From Haematobacter missouriensis (GTDB lineage Bacteria > Pseudomonadota > Alphaproteobacteria > Rhodobacterales > Rhodobacteraceae), in assembly GCF_000740775.1 (NCBI RefSeq), contig NZ_JFGS01000008.1, forward strand, positions 1 through 64,000: a stretch of DNA of 64,000 bases. The letters are read 5' to 3'. Both the position numbers and the translations under genes were made by a program. Shown piece after piece: positions 7,832 to 17,054 of this stretch. A model generated the notes under the pieces. That model made no database searches. It was not told the DNA's origin and saw only the letters and a program-made list of their open reading frames with translations. Within the stretch, counting starts at the first letter, position 1; every line of letters begins with the position of its first letter.

Positions 7832-8664
7832 ATCCCCGCCGCGATCCCGGCTTCCGTGTCCGCGGTGGCCTCCGGCGCGGCGACGGAGAGGTCATTGGCG
7901 GGCGGCGTGGGAAGGGGGGTGCCGGGCGGAACAGTGCCTAGCCCGAACTGATCCCGGCGCAGCACGATGACCTTGGCCCCCGTTTCCACCCGGTCGTAGA
8001 GGTCACGCGAGTCCTGATTGTAAAGCCGGATGCAGCCAGAGCTGTCAGCCGTCCCGATCGTCCAGGGATAGGGTGTGCCGTGGATGCGGTAGAGCGTGTC
8101 GCGCCCGTTGCGGTAGAGATAAAGCGCCCGAGCGCCCAGCGGGTTATCCAGCCCGCCCTCCATGCCGCCACGGAGCGGCTCATAGACCTCCGGCTCACGT
8201 TTGATCATGTTGGCCGTGGGCGTCCAGCGGGGCCATTCGCGCTTCATCGGGATATAGGCGGTGCCGGCAAAACCGCGCCCTTCCTTGCCGACGGCGGCGG
8301 TGTAGCGGATCGCCCGATTATTCCCGAGGATATAGTAGACGTAACGGGCCCACGGATCGACGATGATCGTGCCGGGCTTCTCGTCAGACCAGTAATCCAC
8401 CTCGCGGCGCACCTTGTCGTCGGAGAGCCAGGCGGGGTTGACAGCGGGGATGGTCATGTCGCCGTCCGGCTGGGCGGCATACATGGCGACGGTCTGTTCG
8501 CTGACGTAGTGGACCGGTCGCGACGCCTGCTGCGCCCCTCCGCCGCAACCGGCGAGCAGAAGGGAGACGAGGATCAGCGAAACGGGGGAGGTGAGCCTTG
8601 ATCGGGAGCGTTGCGGGGCGGAGGGTCGGCTTTTCTGCTGCGGTGTCATCCGGTAACCGTTCAT
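7828..8664 (-). CDS. L,D-transpeptidase (YkuD/ErfK family) lipoprotein
   Basis: Such enzymes cross-link peptidoglycan at meso-diaminopimelate or attach outer-membrane proteins to it. Taken from ATG 8664, the 278-aa product has a lipoprotein signal ending LLLAGC (Cys 40), then a YkuD domain with the catalytic signature HGTPYPWTIG...SSGCIRL: His 195, Cys 211, Arg 213. The C-terminal 45 residues are a Pro/Ala-rich tail. Start choice is uncertain; ATG 8649 gives a shorter leader and neither has a strong ribosome-binding site. The 3' end meets thiX tail to tail. Confidence 0.9.
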   Translation of the reverse strand: MNGYRMTPQQKSRPSAPQRSRSRLTSPVSLILVSLLLAGCGGGAQQASRPVHYVSEQTVAMYAAQPDGDMTIPAVNPAWLSDDKVRREVDYWSDEKPGTIIVDPWARYVYYILGNNRAIRYTAAVGKEGRGFAGTAYIPMKREWPRWTPTANMIKREPEVYEPLRGGMEGGLDNPLGARALYLYRNGRDTLYRIHGTPYPWTIGTADSSGCIRLYNQDSRDLYDRVETGAKVIVLRRDQFGLGTVPPGTPLPTPPANDLSVAAPEATADTEAGIAAGI

Positions 8665-8747
8665 GGAGGTTTGAGGCCAAGCTAGCGCAAGCGGCACCGA
8701 TTTCCCGAAAGGAGACAAAAGAAGGGCGGAGCGATGCAGGTGGGCCA

Positions 8748-8914
8748 CTAACGGGGTGCTGTAAAGTTCCCCTGGGTCTGGGCGGGAGCGGACATCGTCG
8801 GTAATCTGGGGAAATCCAGTCCGAAATCCACGGATTTCTGGCAGTTCCGGGGCCGATTTCCGATTTCCAGAGCAAGGACAGGACAGGTCAGAGCTTTTTC
8901 AGCAGCCTGCTGAA
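8748..8914 (+). repeat. Dispersed intergenic element, copy 2 (about 167 bp)
   Basis: This is the same family and orientation as 51-203. It shares GCGGGAGCGGA-x-ATCGT and the GAAATCCA words, and ends with CTTTTTCAGCAGCCTGCTGAA, the reverse complement of the conserved left terminus. It fills most of the gap between the transpeptidase and the small gene at 8974. Confidence 0.65.
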
Positions 8915-8973
8915 CCTGCCAGAGGATGCCCAGGGGAGTGCCGGTCGCGCGGGAAGACGCAACCGGCAGGTCG

Positions 8974-9237
8974 TCATTGGCCGCGCAGACGGCGTTGTTG
9001 GCCCATCGCGCGGATCAGGCTGGCCCGGGCGATCCATGGGCGGGAGGTCCAGTCGTCGATCTCGGCGGGTTCCGCTGTCGGGCAGCATTCGATCCGCCCG
9101 GTACCGGGGTCGATGCGCCAGACAGGGACATGCGCATCCGGCCGGGCCTCCGGCTGGATATGATCGCCCTGGCGAGAGGTGAAAAGGGTAAGGCAACGGG
9201 CAATGATGCCGTTCCGCGCGGGGATGGCGTGGGTCAT
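8974..9237 (-). CDS. Small hypothetical protein (87 aa)
   Basis: I do not recognise this protein. It is supported as a gene by ATG 9237 with GAGGAGAG at proper spacing upstream, and by a plausible amino-acid composition: DPGTGRIECCP, a double cysteine, then DDWTSRPWIARASLIRAMG. There is no signal peptide or membrane segment. The C-terminus is basic (RRLRGQ). A longer overlapping reverse ORF in another frame is proline/arginine-rich and looks like a shadow. The neighbouring 211 bp (9238-9448) show nothing else. Confidence 0.5.
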   Translation of the reverse strand: MTHAIPARNGIIARCLTLFTSRQGDHIQPEARPDAHVPVWRIDPGTGRIECCPTAEPAEIDDWTSRPWIARASLIRAMGQQRRLRGQ

Positions 9238-9448
9238 GGCTCTCTCCTCGATGGGCCGCGCGGGCCGTCGGGAGAGCCTTTGTCAGGCCCGGTCCGAAAG
9301 CCGTTGCGGCAGGGGTCTTCGACTGCTGTCGCTGGACATCTGGTTTACCTGTGTGGAACTCCGGTCGGACTCGCCGCTCGGATGGGTGACATGTAACAGC
9401 ACGGGTCGGGTTTTTCCAGCCCCGACCCGGCGCGTTCACGCAGGTGTT

Positions 9449-10258
9449 TCAGCCTGGGATGGACTTCACCGCAGTCTCCAGCAACCCGCCGAATTCGCCG
9501 GAGAACGCCTCTGGCGTCCACTCCTCCAGTGTGCCCGCCACATGGACCGCCCCGATGGGCCGCCGCGCCGTATCGAGCACCGCTGCGCCAAGCGCGATCT
9601 CGTGGCGAAGAAGCTGGCCGACCATCATCGCATGGCCCCGCGACCGTGCCGCATTCACCGCCTCCATCACCTCGGCAAGCGCGGTGACGGTGGTGGCGGT
9701 GAAGGGTGTGAGGTCGGATCGCGCGACGATCTCCGCGATTTCGTCATCCTTCAGATGCGCGAGAATGGCGACGCCGCCTGCCGTGCAATAGACGGGCACC
9801 GTGTTGCCGGTGAGTGTCGCGGTGAAAATCTCGTGCTTCGAAGGCATCCTGAGTGCGTAGATCAGCCGCGTGTCGTCCCAGAAGGACATGTCGACCCGCT
9901 CCCGCGTACGCCGTCGAAGCTCCAGAAGCACTGGTGTCGCCCGCTGGCAGACCGGGTCCAGCCGGAGCGCGGAATGCGCCATGGTCAGCACCCGCTTGCC
10001 CGGAAGATAGCCTTTATCCTCCCGATCGCGCACGATCATGCCCATCGACACGAGCGTGTGGACCATGCGTTGCGCCGCGCTCCTGTCAAGGCTGGAAAGC
10101 GTCGCTATTTCTTCCAAGGTCAATGGCTTACGGGCCATTTCGAACACGGTGAGGACGGAGATCGCCCGTGCCGCTGCCCGCACGAACAGTGGGTCTTCTG
10201 CCTCATTCCGTGCCGTTGCTGGATCGAAATTAGGCACGCCAATCAAGTCGCGGAACAT
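9449..10258 (-). CDS. IclR-family transcriptional regulator
   Basis: This 269-aa regulator probably controls the divergent M81/ABC/acylase operon. The N-terminal winged helix (about residues 28-90) contains the IclR pattern AISVLTVFEMARKPLTLEEIA and DRSAAQRMVHTL. The C-terminal half is the IclR effector-binding GAF-like domain, with LGAAVLDTARRPIGAVHVAG. It is transcribed away from the operon at 10375; the shared 116-bp region holds a promoter and a palindrome listed separately. Confidence 0.92.
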   Translation of the reverse strand: MFRDLIGVPNFDPATARNEAEDPLFVRAAARAISVLTVFEMARKPLTLEEIATLSSLDRSAAQRMVHTLVSMGMIVRDREDKGYLPGKRVLTMAHSALRLDPVCQRATPVLLELRRRTRERVDMSFWDDTRLIYALRMPSKHEIFTATLTGNTVPVYCTAGGVAILAHLKDDEIAEIVARSDLTPFTATTVTALAEVMEAVNAARSRGHAMMVGQLLRHEIALGAAVLDTARRPIGAVHVAGTLEEWTPEAFSGEFGGLLETAVKSIPG

Positions 10259-10285
10259 TCAACCTCCCTGAGGTCACAAACTCGG

Positions 10286-10313
10286 TTGACAGCGCGTCGG
10301 GTCTGCGTAAGCT
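10286..10313 (+). promoter_or_regulatory. Candidate sigma-70 promoter of the M81/ABC/acylase operon
   Basis: TTGACA (10286-10291), a perfect -35 box, is followed after 16 bp by TAAGCT (10308-10313), a weak -10. It lies in the divergent region between the iclR gene and the M81 gene. The -35 match is exact; the -10 assignment is tentative. Confidence 0.4.
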
Positions 10314-10335
10314 GAATTTCAATAAACAAGTATCG

Positions 10336-10349
10336 CCTGTCAATACAGG
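10336..10349. promoter_or_regulatory. Candidate IclR operator
   Basis: CCTGTCAATACAGG has perfect 5-bp arms around CAAT and lies 26 bp before the first gene of the operon, downstream of the candidate promoter. A regulator bound here would block transcription. Its link to the adjacent IclR protein is inferred from position only. Confidence 0.4.
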
Positions 10350-10374
10350 TGGACACCATCAGGGAATATCTCCG

Positions 10375-11874
10375 TTGCAACGACGTGTGGCCTTTGCGGG
10401 CTTTCTGCACGAGACGAATACGTTTGCCTCCGCTCCGGCGGACATGGCGGCCTTCCGGCAGGGGGGCGGGTATATCCCCTTGACCCGTGGCGCGGCGCTG
10501 CGGGAGGCGATCCGGGGGGTGAACCTTGGCATGGCAGGCGCCTTCGATCATGCGGAGGCCGCCGGCTGGGACGTGGCGCCCATCCTCTGGGCCGGTGCAA
10601 TACCGTCGGCTCCGGTGACGGGGGCCGCCTATGAGGCGATCGTAGACGAGATTCTGGCCGGGCTGCGGGCTGCCGCACCCTTTGACGCCATCTTCCTCGA
10701 CCTGCACGGCGCGATGGTGGCCGACGACGTGGACGACGGGGAGGGGGAGCTTCTGCTGCGCATCCGTGCCGACTTCCCCGATCACCCCATCGCCTGCGCG
10801 CTCGATCTGCATGGCAACATCACGCCGCGCATGTATCAGCTCGCCGATGTGCTGGTCGGCTTCCGCACTTATCCGCATGTGGACATGGCCGAAACCGGTC
10901 GGCGTGCCGCCGAAGCGCTGGACGGGCTGATGGATGCGCCGCAGGGCTGGTCGCGGGCGATGCGGCGGGGCGATTACCTGATCCCGATAAGCTGGCAATG
11001 CACGGGGATGGAACCGGCGCGGAGCCTTTATGCGCTGACCCGTGACCTGCCCGAAGGCGTGGCGAGCGCATCGGTCTTCCTTGGTTTCCCGGCGGCGGAT
11101 TTCCCGGATTGCGGCCCTGCGGTCTTTGCCTACGGTCCGGATGCGACGGCGGTCGCGACCCATGCCGATCGCCTTGCCGCCGCGTTGGCGGAGCGGGAAG
11201 GGGCCTTTGCGGGGGAGGCTTTCTCACCCGAGGAGGCAGTGCGGGAGGCGATGCGTCTCGCCGCGGGCGGGGCGGGCCCCGTGGTCATCGCGGATACGCA
11301 GGACAATCCCGGCGCGGGCGGCTCCTCCGACACCACGGGGATGCTTCGCGCGCTTGTCTCCTGCGGGGCGGAGGGCGCGGCGCTCGGCAATTTCCACGAT
11401 CCGGAGGCGGCGCGCGCGGCCCATGCCGCGGGCGTCGGTGCGGAGATCGAGATCCCCCTCGGCGGGCGGTCCGGGCTGAAGGATGACGCACCTTTCCATG
11501 CGCGGTTCCGCGTGGCCGCGCTGTCCGACGGCCGCGTCCATGCAACCGGTCCATATTATGGCGGTACGATGATCGACATGGGGCCGTCCGCTGCGTTGGA
11601 GATCGGCGGCGTGACGGTGGTCGTCACCAGCCACATAGCGCAGATGGCCGACCGCAACTTCTACCGCATGGTGGGAGTGGAGCCGGAGGCGCAGCGCATT
11701 CTGGTCAACAAGAGTTCCGTGCACTTCCGGGCGGATTTCGAGCCGATCGCGCAGGCGATCCTGGTTGCGACAGCGCCCGGCGCGATGCCGCTCTGCCCCT
11801 CCGCCCTGCCGTGGACGCGCCTGCGCCCCGGCATCAGGCTCCGCCCGAACGGCCCCGCCTTCGGCGCGGCCTGA
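10375..11874 (+). CDS. M81 family metallopeptidase (MlrC-like, formerly DUF1485)
   Basis: MlrC is the zinc peptidase that degrades linearised microcystin in sphingomonads; relatives are widespread with unknown peptide substrates. The 499-aa protein has the family's metal-site landmarks: GFLHETNTF at the N-terminus, FLDLHGAMVADD with a nearby acidic cluster, ALDLHGNIT and YPHVDMAETG. The C-terminal domain carries DNPGAGGSSDTTGML. The start is TTG 10375 or GTG 10387; no strong ribosome-binding site decides. It heads an operon with a peptide importer and three amide hydrolases, which supports a peptide or amide substrate. Confidence 0.88.
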   Translation: MQRRVAFAGFLHETNTFASAPADMAAFRQGGGYIPLTRGAALREAIRGVNLGMAGAFDHAEAAGWDVAPILWAGAIPSAPVTGAAYEAIVDEILAGLRAAAPFDAIFLDLHGAMVADDVDDGEGELLLRIRADFPDHPIACALDLHGNITPRMYQLADVLVGFRTYPHVDMAETGRRAAEALDGLMDAPQGWSRAMRRGDYLIPISWQCTGMEPARSLYALTRDLPEGVASASVFLGFPAADFPDCGPAVFAYGPDATAVATHADRLAAALAEREGAFAGEAFSPEEAVREAMRLAAGGAGPVVIADTQDNPGAGGSSDTTGMLRALVSCGAEGAALGNFHDPEAARAAHAAGVGAEIEIPLGGRSGLKDDAPFHARFRVAALSDGRVHATGPYYGGTMIDMGPSAALEIGGVTVVVTSHIAQMADRNFYRMVGVEPEAQRILVNKSSVHFRADFEPIAQAILVATAPGAMPLCPSALPWTRLRPGIRLRPNGPAFGAA

Positions 11875-11910
11875 ACCCGTCATAAAAACGAACCGACAGA
11901 GAGGAACGAC

Positions 11911-13497
11911 ATGAGCTATCTTCCGCGATACATGGCCAAGGCCGGTCTTGCCGCCTCCTTCCTCGCGCTGGCTGCGGGGGGGGCGCTGGCGGAAACCACG
12001 CTGACCGTGGTCATGCATTCCGACCTGCGCGTGCTGGACCCGGTCATCACCACGGCACATATCACCCGCGATCATGCCTACATGATCTACGACGTGCTGG
12101 TCGCGGAGGACGAGAACTTCCAGATCCGGCCGCAGATGGCGGATGTCGCCGCCTCCGACGACGGGCTGACCTATACGTTCACGCTGCGCGACGGGCTGAA
12201 ATTCCACGATGGCGCACCGGTGACGGCGGAGGATGTGGTCGCTTCGCTCACCCGCTGGTCCAAGAGGGACGCGGGCGGCCAGCTCATCATGGATGTGACG
12301 GATTCGCTGACGGCGAAGGACGACAAGACCGTCGTCTGGACGCTCAAGGAACCCTTCGGCCCGTTCCTTGCCACCATCGGCAAGCAATCGGCCCTGCCGC
12401 CCTTCATCATGCCCAAGCGCATCGCGGAGACCCCGGCGAACGAGGCGATCAAGGAGCATATCGGCTCCGGCCCGTTCAAGTTCGTGCCCGAGGAGTTCCA
12501 GCCCGGCGTGGGGGTGAGCTATGTCAGGAACGAGGATTACGTTCCGCGTGACGAACCTCCCTCCGGCTATGCGGGCGGCAAGGTCGTCAATGTGGACAAG
12601 GTCCGCTGGCTCACCATGTCGGACAGCCAGACGGCGGTGAATGCGCTGCAATCGGGCGATATCGACTATATCGAATCCATGCCCGCCGACCTGATCCCGC
12701 TGCTGGACGGTGATGACACGGTGGTGGTGGAGAAGCGCTCGCCCTACGGGATGCAGACCATGGGCCGCGTGAACTTCAAGCATCCGCCCTTCGACAATCC
12801 CGACATCCGCCGGGCGGCGCTTATGGCGCTGTCGCAGGAGCCGGTGCTGGCCGCGCTGACCGGCTCGCCGGACTACTACAAGGTCTGCGGCGCGATCTTC
12901 GGCTGCGACACGCCGCTGGCCGACGATACCGGCTCGGCCACGCTGACGGGCGCGGGCGATCCCGCGGGGGCAAAGGCGCTGCTGGAGAAGGCCGGTTATG
13001 ATGGCACGCCCATCGTGCTGATGCAGCCGACGGACAGCCCGACGCTCCGCGCGCAGCCGGTCGTCGCGGCCCAGCAGCTTCGCGCCGCGGGCTTCAACGT
13101 GGACATGCAGCCGATGGACTGGCAGACGCTGGTCACGCGCCGCGCCTCCATGGAACCGCCCGCGAACGGCGGCTGGAACATCTTCTTCACCAACTGGATG
13201 CTGGCGGAGATCGCTTCTCCGACGATTTCCCCCATGCTGAACGGTCGGGGGGATGCGGGCTGGTTCGGCTGGCCGGAGGATGCGGAGCTGGAAGCGCTGA
13301 AAAAGAGCTTCATCGCCGCCACCACGCCCGAAGCGCAGAAGGAAGCGGCGCATAAGATGCAGGCCCATACGCTCGATCAGGTGATCTACATCCCGCTCGG
13401 CGAATACAACTTCCCGCAGGCCCGCCGCACGGTGGTGGAGAACATGCTGCCCAACCAGGTGCCGGTGTTCTGGAACATCACCAAAGCCGAAGACTGA
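11911..13497 (+). CDS. Oligopeptide/dipeptide-type ABC transporter substrate-binding protein
   Basis: The 528-aa extracytoplasmic protein of the SBP_bac_5 (DppA/OppA) family has a Sec signal peptide ending near ALAE (about residue 28). The diagnostic segment DGLTYTFTLRDGLKFHDGAPV is found around residue 90. It probably captures the compound that the permeases and fused ATPase downstream import. It follows the M81 gene by 36 bp and precedes a strong hairpin before the first permease, an arrangement that often lets the binding protein be made in excess. Confidence 0.92.
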   Translation: MSYLPRYMAKAGLAASFLALAAGGALAETTLTVVMHSDLRVLDPVITTAHITRDHAYMIYDVLVAEDENFQIRPQMADVAASDDGLTYTFTLRDGLKFHDGAPVTAEDVVASLTRWSKRDAGGQLIMDVTDSLTAKDDKTVVWTLKEPFGPFLATIGKQSALPPFIMPKRIAETPANEAIKEHIGSGPFKFVPEEFQPGVGVSYVRNEDYVPRDEPPSGYAGGKVVNVDKVRWLTMSDSQTAVNALQSGDIDYIESMPADLIPLLDGDDTVVVEKRSPYGMQTMGRVNFKHPPFDNPDIRRAALMALSQEPVLAALTGSPDYYKVCGAIFGCDTPLADDTGSATLTGAGDPAGAKALLEKAGYDGTPIVLMQPTDSPTLRAQPVVAAQQLRAAGFNVDMQPMDWQTLVTRRASMEPPANGGWNIFFTNWMLAEIASPTISPMLNGRGDAGWFGWPEDAELEALKKSFIAATTPEAQKEAAHKMQAHTLDQVIYIPLGEYNFPQARRTVVENMLPNQVPVFWNITKAED

Positions 13498-13508
13498 TGC
13501 CAGCCCTT

Positions 13509-13533
13509 GCGCCCGCCCCCTCCCGGCGGGCGC
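13509..13533 (+). terminator. Intra-operonic hairpin between binding protein and permeases
   Basis: GCGCCCGCC (13509-13517) and GGCGGGCGC (13525-13533) form a perfect 9-bp GC stem with a 7-base loop, 11 bp after the binding-protein stop. There is no T-run, so it is more likely an attenuating or 3'-end-stabilising hairpin than a full terminator. Confidence 0.55.
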
Positions 13534-13561
13534 ACTCCTTCCATCCCCCCGGAGAGATGTG

Positions 13562-14503
13562 ATGCTCGCCTACACGTTGAAACGCATCCTGTCGGTTGTC
13601 CCGGTCCTCGTTCTCGTCTCCCTGTTCGTCTTCTTTCTCCTGCGTCTGACCCCCGGTGACCCGGCGGCGATCATCGCGGGCGACGCGGCGACGCCCGAGC
13701 AGCTCGAACGGATCCGGGAGGCGATGGGCCTGAACGAACCCGTCGTGACGCAGTATTTCCGTTGGATCGGCAAGCTGCTGCGCGGGGATTTCGGCACGTC
13801 GCTGATCTCCAACGTGCCGGTGCTGGAGCTGGTGGGCCAGCGCGTCTGGCCCTCCATCGCGCTGGCGCTGCTGACCATCGTCATCGCGGTCTGCGCCGCG
13901 ATCCCGATGGGTGTCCTTGCCGCGTGGAAGCACAAGAGCTGGATCGATTATCTGGTGATGTCGTTCTCCGTGCTGGGCTTTTCCGTGCCGGTCTTCCTTG
14001 TGGGATACGTGCTTCTGCTGATCTTTTCGGTCTGGCTGGGATGGCTGCCGCCGCAGGGATACAAGCCGCTCTCCGCAGGGCTCTGGCCATTCCTTGAGCG
14101 TGCGATCCTGCCTGCGCTGACGCTCGCCTCCATCTACATCGCGCTCATCGCCCGGATGACGCGGGCCGCCATGCTCGACGTGCTGAATGAGGATTATATC
14201 CGCACCGCCCGCGCCAAGGGGGTGGGAGACAGGCGGCTTCTCTTCGTCCACGCGCTGAAGAACGCCGCCGTGCCGATCGCCACCATCGTCGGCACTGGTT
14301 TCGCTCTGCTGATCTCCGGCGTCGTGGTGACGGAGACGATCTTCAACATCCCCGGCATCGGGCGGCTGACGGTCGATGCGGTGCTCGCCCGCGACTACCC
14401 GGTGATCCAGGCGATGATTCTTCTGACGGCGACGCTCTACGTCTTCGTCAACCTGCTGATCGACCTGTCCTATTCGCTGTTCGACCCGAGGATACGCTAC
14501 TGA
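13562..14503 (+). CDS. Dipeptide-type ABC transporter permease (DppB-like)
   Basis: The 313-aa inner-membrane subunit has six hydrophobic segments. The N-terminus LAYTLKRILSVVPVLVLVSL and the LTPGDPAAII loop are hallmarks of DppB-type permeases. The EAA motif region DYIRTARAKGVGDRRLLFVH lies near residue 215. ATG 13562 is preceded by GGAGAG; an overlapping GTG at 13559 adds one residue. The stop overlaps the next permease as TGATG. Confidence 0.92.
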   Translation: MLAYTLKRILSVVPVLVLVSLFVFFLLRLTPGDPAAIIAGDAATPEQLERIREAMGLNEPVVTQYFRWIGKLLRGDFGTSLISNVPVLELVGQRVWPSIALALLTIVIAVCAAIPMGVLAAWKHKSWIDYLVMSFSVLGFSVPVFLVGYVLLLIFSVWLGWLPPQGYKPLSAGLWPFLERAILPALTLASIYIALIARMTRAAMLDVLNEDYIRTARAKGVGDRRLLFVHALKNAAVPIATIVGTGFALLISGVVVTETIFNIPGIGRLTVDAVLARDYPVIQAMILLTATLYVFVNLLIDLSYSLFDPRIRY

Positions 14504-15384
14504 TGGAAGCCAACCGTTCCCTCGTGGAGAAGCCGCTCGCGCTCCGGCTTCTGTCCTTCTCCTCGCCCGCGAAAAGCGGCTGGGGGCCGTTCATCGCGCT
14601 GCTCCTTCTGGCGGCGGTGTTGCTGCTGACGATCTTCTCCCCCTGGATCGCCACGCATGATCCGCTGGCGATGGACCCGCTGAACCGTCTGAAACCCCCG
14701 TCGGAGGCGCATCTGCTCGGCACCGACAACTTCGGGCGGGACCTGTTCTCGCGCATGATCCTCGGCGGGCGGATCTCGCTGCTCATCGGCATCTGCACGG
14801 CGGTGGTCGCCATCACGATCGGTGTGCTGATCGGGCTGGTGGCCGGGTTCTTCCGGCTGGCGGATTCGATCATCATGCGGGCCATGGATGCACTGATGGC
14901 CATGCCGTCGATCCTGATCGCCATCGCGCTCGTGGCGCTGAACGGGCCGTCCATCGGCTCCGTCATCGCGGCGATCACCATACCGGAGGTGCCGCGCGTC
15001 GTCCGCCTCGTCCGCTCCGTCATCCTTTCGGCCCGGGAGGAGCCTTATGTGGAGGCTGCAACCGCGCTCGGCTCTTCCACGGGCAAGATCCTGTTTCAGC
15101 ATCTGCTGCCCAACACCATGGCGCCGATGATCGTACAGGGCACCTATATCGTCGCTTCCGCCATTCTGACGGAGGCGCTGCTTTCCTTCCTTGGCGCGGG
15201 GATCAGCACGGAGATACCCACCTGGGGCAACATCATGGCGGAGGGGCGGCAGTATTTCCGCATCAGCCCCGCCATCGTGCTCTGGCCCGGCCTGCTGCTG
15301 ACGATCTGCGTGCTATCCATCAACCTGATCGGGGATGCCGCGCGCGACGCGCTCGACCCCCGCATGAAGAAACGGGAGGCCTGA
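14503..15384 (+). CDS. Dipeptide-type ABC transporter permease (DppC-like)
   Basis: The 293-aa second permease of the importer has the DppC-type HLLGTDNFGRDLFSRMI segment near residue 70, which follows the first membrane helix and soluble loop. The cytoplasmic EAA loop YVEAATALGSSTGKILFQH is near residue 185. It shares one base of its start with the dppB-like stop and is followed directly by the fused ATPase. Confidence 0.92.
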   Translation: MEANRSLVEKPLALRLLSFSSPAKSGWGPFIALLLLAAVLLLTIFSPWIATHDPLAMDPLNRLKPPSEAHLLGTDNFGRDLFSRMILGGRISLLIGICTAVVAITIGVLIGLVAGFFRLADSIIMRAMDALMAMPSILIAIALVALNGPSIGSVIAAITIPEVPRVVRLVRSVILSAREEPYVEAATALGSSTGKILFQHLLPNTMAPMIVQGTYIVASAILTEALLSFLGAGISTEIPTWGNIMAEGRQYFRISPAIVLWPGLLLTICVLSINLIGDAARDALDPRMKKREA

Positions 15385-15385
15385 G

Positions 15386-17041
15386 ATGCAGCTTCGCGAC
15401 AGGGATTTCTCGGCCGAACCCGTGGTTCTCGACATCGAGGGGCTGGTGGTGGAGGTGGCGGGCGGCCAGCCCATCCCGGTGCTGAAGGGCGTGAGCTTCG
15501 ACATCCGCCGGGGCGAGACGGTCTGCCTCGTGGGGGAGTCGGGTTCGGGCAAGTCCGTCACCTCGCTCACTGCCATGGGCCTGCTACCGAAGGATGCGCT
15601 GAAGGTGGCGGGGGGCTCCATCCGGCTGAACGGGACGGATCTCCTCGCGCTGTCGCCTGCGCAGATGAAGCGGATGCGGGCGGCGAGCCTCGCCATGATC
15701 TTTCAGGAGCCGATGACGGCGCTGAACCCGGTGATGAAGGTCGGCGCGCAGATCATGGAGGTGTTGGACCTCCACACCCGTCTGCCCGCGGCGGAGAAGA
15801 AGGCCCGTGTCATCGACATCATGGAGCAGGTTCATCTGCCCGACGTGCCCCGCATCTTCGAAAGCTATCCCCACCAGCTTTCCGGGGGCCAGCGGCAGCG
15901 GATCATGATCGCCATGGCGCTGATCCTGGAGCCGGCACTGCTGATCGCGGACGAACCCACCACCGCTCTCGACGTGACGACGCAGAAGCAGATCCTCTCG
16001 CTCATCGCCGAGCTGCAGGAGAAGCATGGCACGGCGGTCCTGTTCATCACGCATGACATGGGTGTGGTGGCGGAGATCGCCGACCGGGTCTGTGTCATGC
16101 GGCATGGCGAGATACTGGAACAGGGCGGCATCCGGCAGGTGCTGGAGGCCCCGCGCCATCCCTATACGAAAAGCCTGCTCGCCGCGGTGCCGAGCCTCGT
16201 CCCGCGAGAGCAGCGACCGGAGGCCGCGACCGCGCCGGTGATCCAGACCAAAGCGCTCGGCATGACCTACCGTTCCGGCGGGTTCCTGAGCCGCAAGACG
16301 GAGGTCCACGCCTCCCACGGCGTGACCTTCTCGCTCACCCGCGGGCGGACGCTGGGGATCGTTGGGGAGTCGGGATCGGGCAAGACGACGGTCGCGCGCT
16401 CCATCATGCGGCTCATCGAACCGACGGAGGGGGAAATCCTGCTCGACGGGACGGATATCGCCCATCTGACCACGGCGGGCATGAAGCCGCAGCGGCGAAA
16501 GCTGCAGGTGGTGTTTCAGGATCCGTTCCGCTCCCTCAACCCGCGCTGGACCATCGCGCGGTCGCTTACGGAGGGGCCGCTGAACTACGGCACCCCCTAT
16601 GAGGAGGCGATCGCGGAGGCGAAGCGGCTGCTGAAGATCGTGTCGCTGCCGGAGGATGCGCTCCGCCGCTACCCGCACCAGTTCTCCGGCGGTCAGCGCC
16701 AGCGTCTTGCCATCGCACGGGCGGTGATGCTGAAGCCCGACGTTCTGGTAGCGGATGAAGCAGTCTCGGCCCTCGACGTCAGCGTGCAGGCGCAGGTGCT
16801 GGAGCTGCTGGCGGAACTGCAGCGCCAGACCGGCATCGCCATCATCTTCATCACCCATGACCTGCGCGTCGCTGCCCAGATCTGCGACGAGGTGCTGGTG
16901 ATGCAGCGTGGCAAGGTCGTCGAGCAAGGCCCCGCCGCCGAGGTGCTGCGCGCGCCGAAGAATGACTACACCCGGTCACTGATAGACGCGGCGCCGGGAC
17001 GCTTCTGGGATTTCGCGGCCGGAGGGCCGCTCGTCGCCTGA
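15386..17041 (+). CDS. Dipeptide-type ABC transporter, two ATPase domains fused (DppD-DppF-like)
   Basis: At 551 aa this is two ABC ATPases in one chain, replacing separate DppD and DppF. Domain 1 (about 10-265) has Walker A GESGSGKSV, LSGGQRQRIM and LLIADEPTTALD. Domain 2 (about 290-545) has GESGSGKTT, FSGGQRQRLAIAR and VLVADEAVSALD, in which Ala stands where DEP normally has Pro. The cysteine motif that binds an iron-sulfur cluster in separate DppD/F proteins is not evident. It supplies energy to the permeases just upstream. Confidence 0.93.
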   Translation: MQLRDRDFSAEPVVLDIEGLVVEVAGGQPIPVLKGVSFDIRRGETVCLVGESGSGKSVTSLTAMGLLPKDALKVAGGSIRLNGTDLLALSPAQMKRMRAASLAMIFQEPMTALNPVMKVGAQIMEVLDLHTRLPAAEKKARVIDIMEQVHLPDVPRIFESYPHQLSGGQRQRIMIAMALILEPALLIADEPTTALDVTTQKQILSLIAELQEKHGTAVLFITHDMGVVAEIADRVCVMRHGEILEQGGIRQVLEAPRHPYTKSLLAAVPSLVPREQRPEAATAPVIQTKALGMTYRSGGFLSRKTEVHASHGVTFSLTRGRTLGIVGESGSGKTTVARSIMRLIEPTEGEILLDGTDIAHLTTAGMKPQRRKLQVVFQDPFRSLNPRWTIARSLTEGPLNYGTPYEEAIAEAKRLLKIVSLPEDALRRYPHQFSGGQRQRLAIARAVMLKPDVLVADEAVSALDVSVQAQVLELLAELQRQTGIAIIFITHDLRVAAQICDEVLVMQRGKVVEQGPAAEVLRAPKNDYTRSLIDAAPGRFWDFAAGGPLVA

Positions 17042-17054
17042 TCGGGAGAGAGAC

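Noticed and set aside
11224-13368. 714-codon reverse ORF opposite the M81 and binding-protein genes
   Set aside because: It is a shadow of two well-supported forward genes; its translation is His/Arg-rich with no motif.
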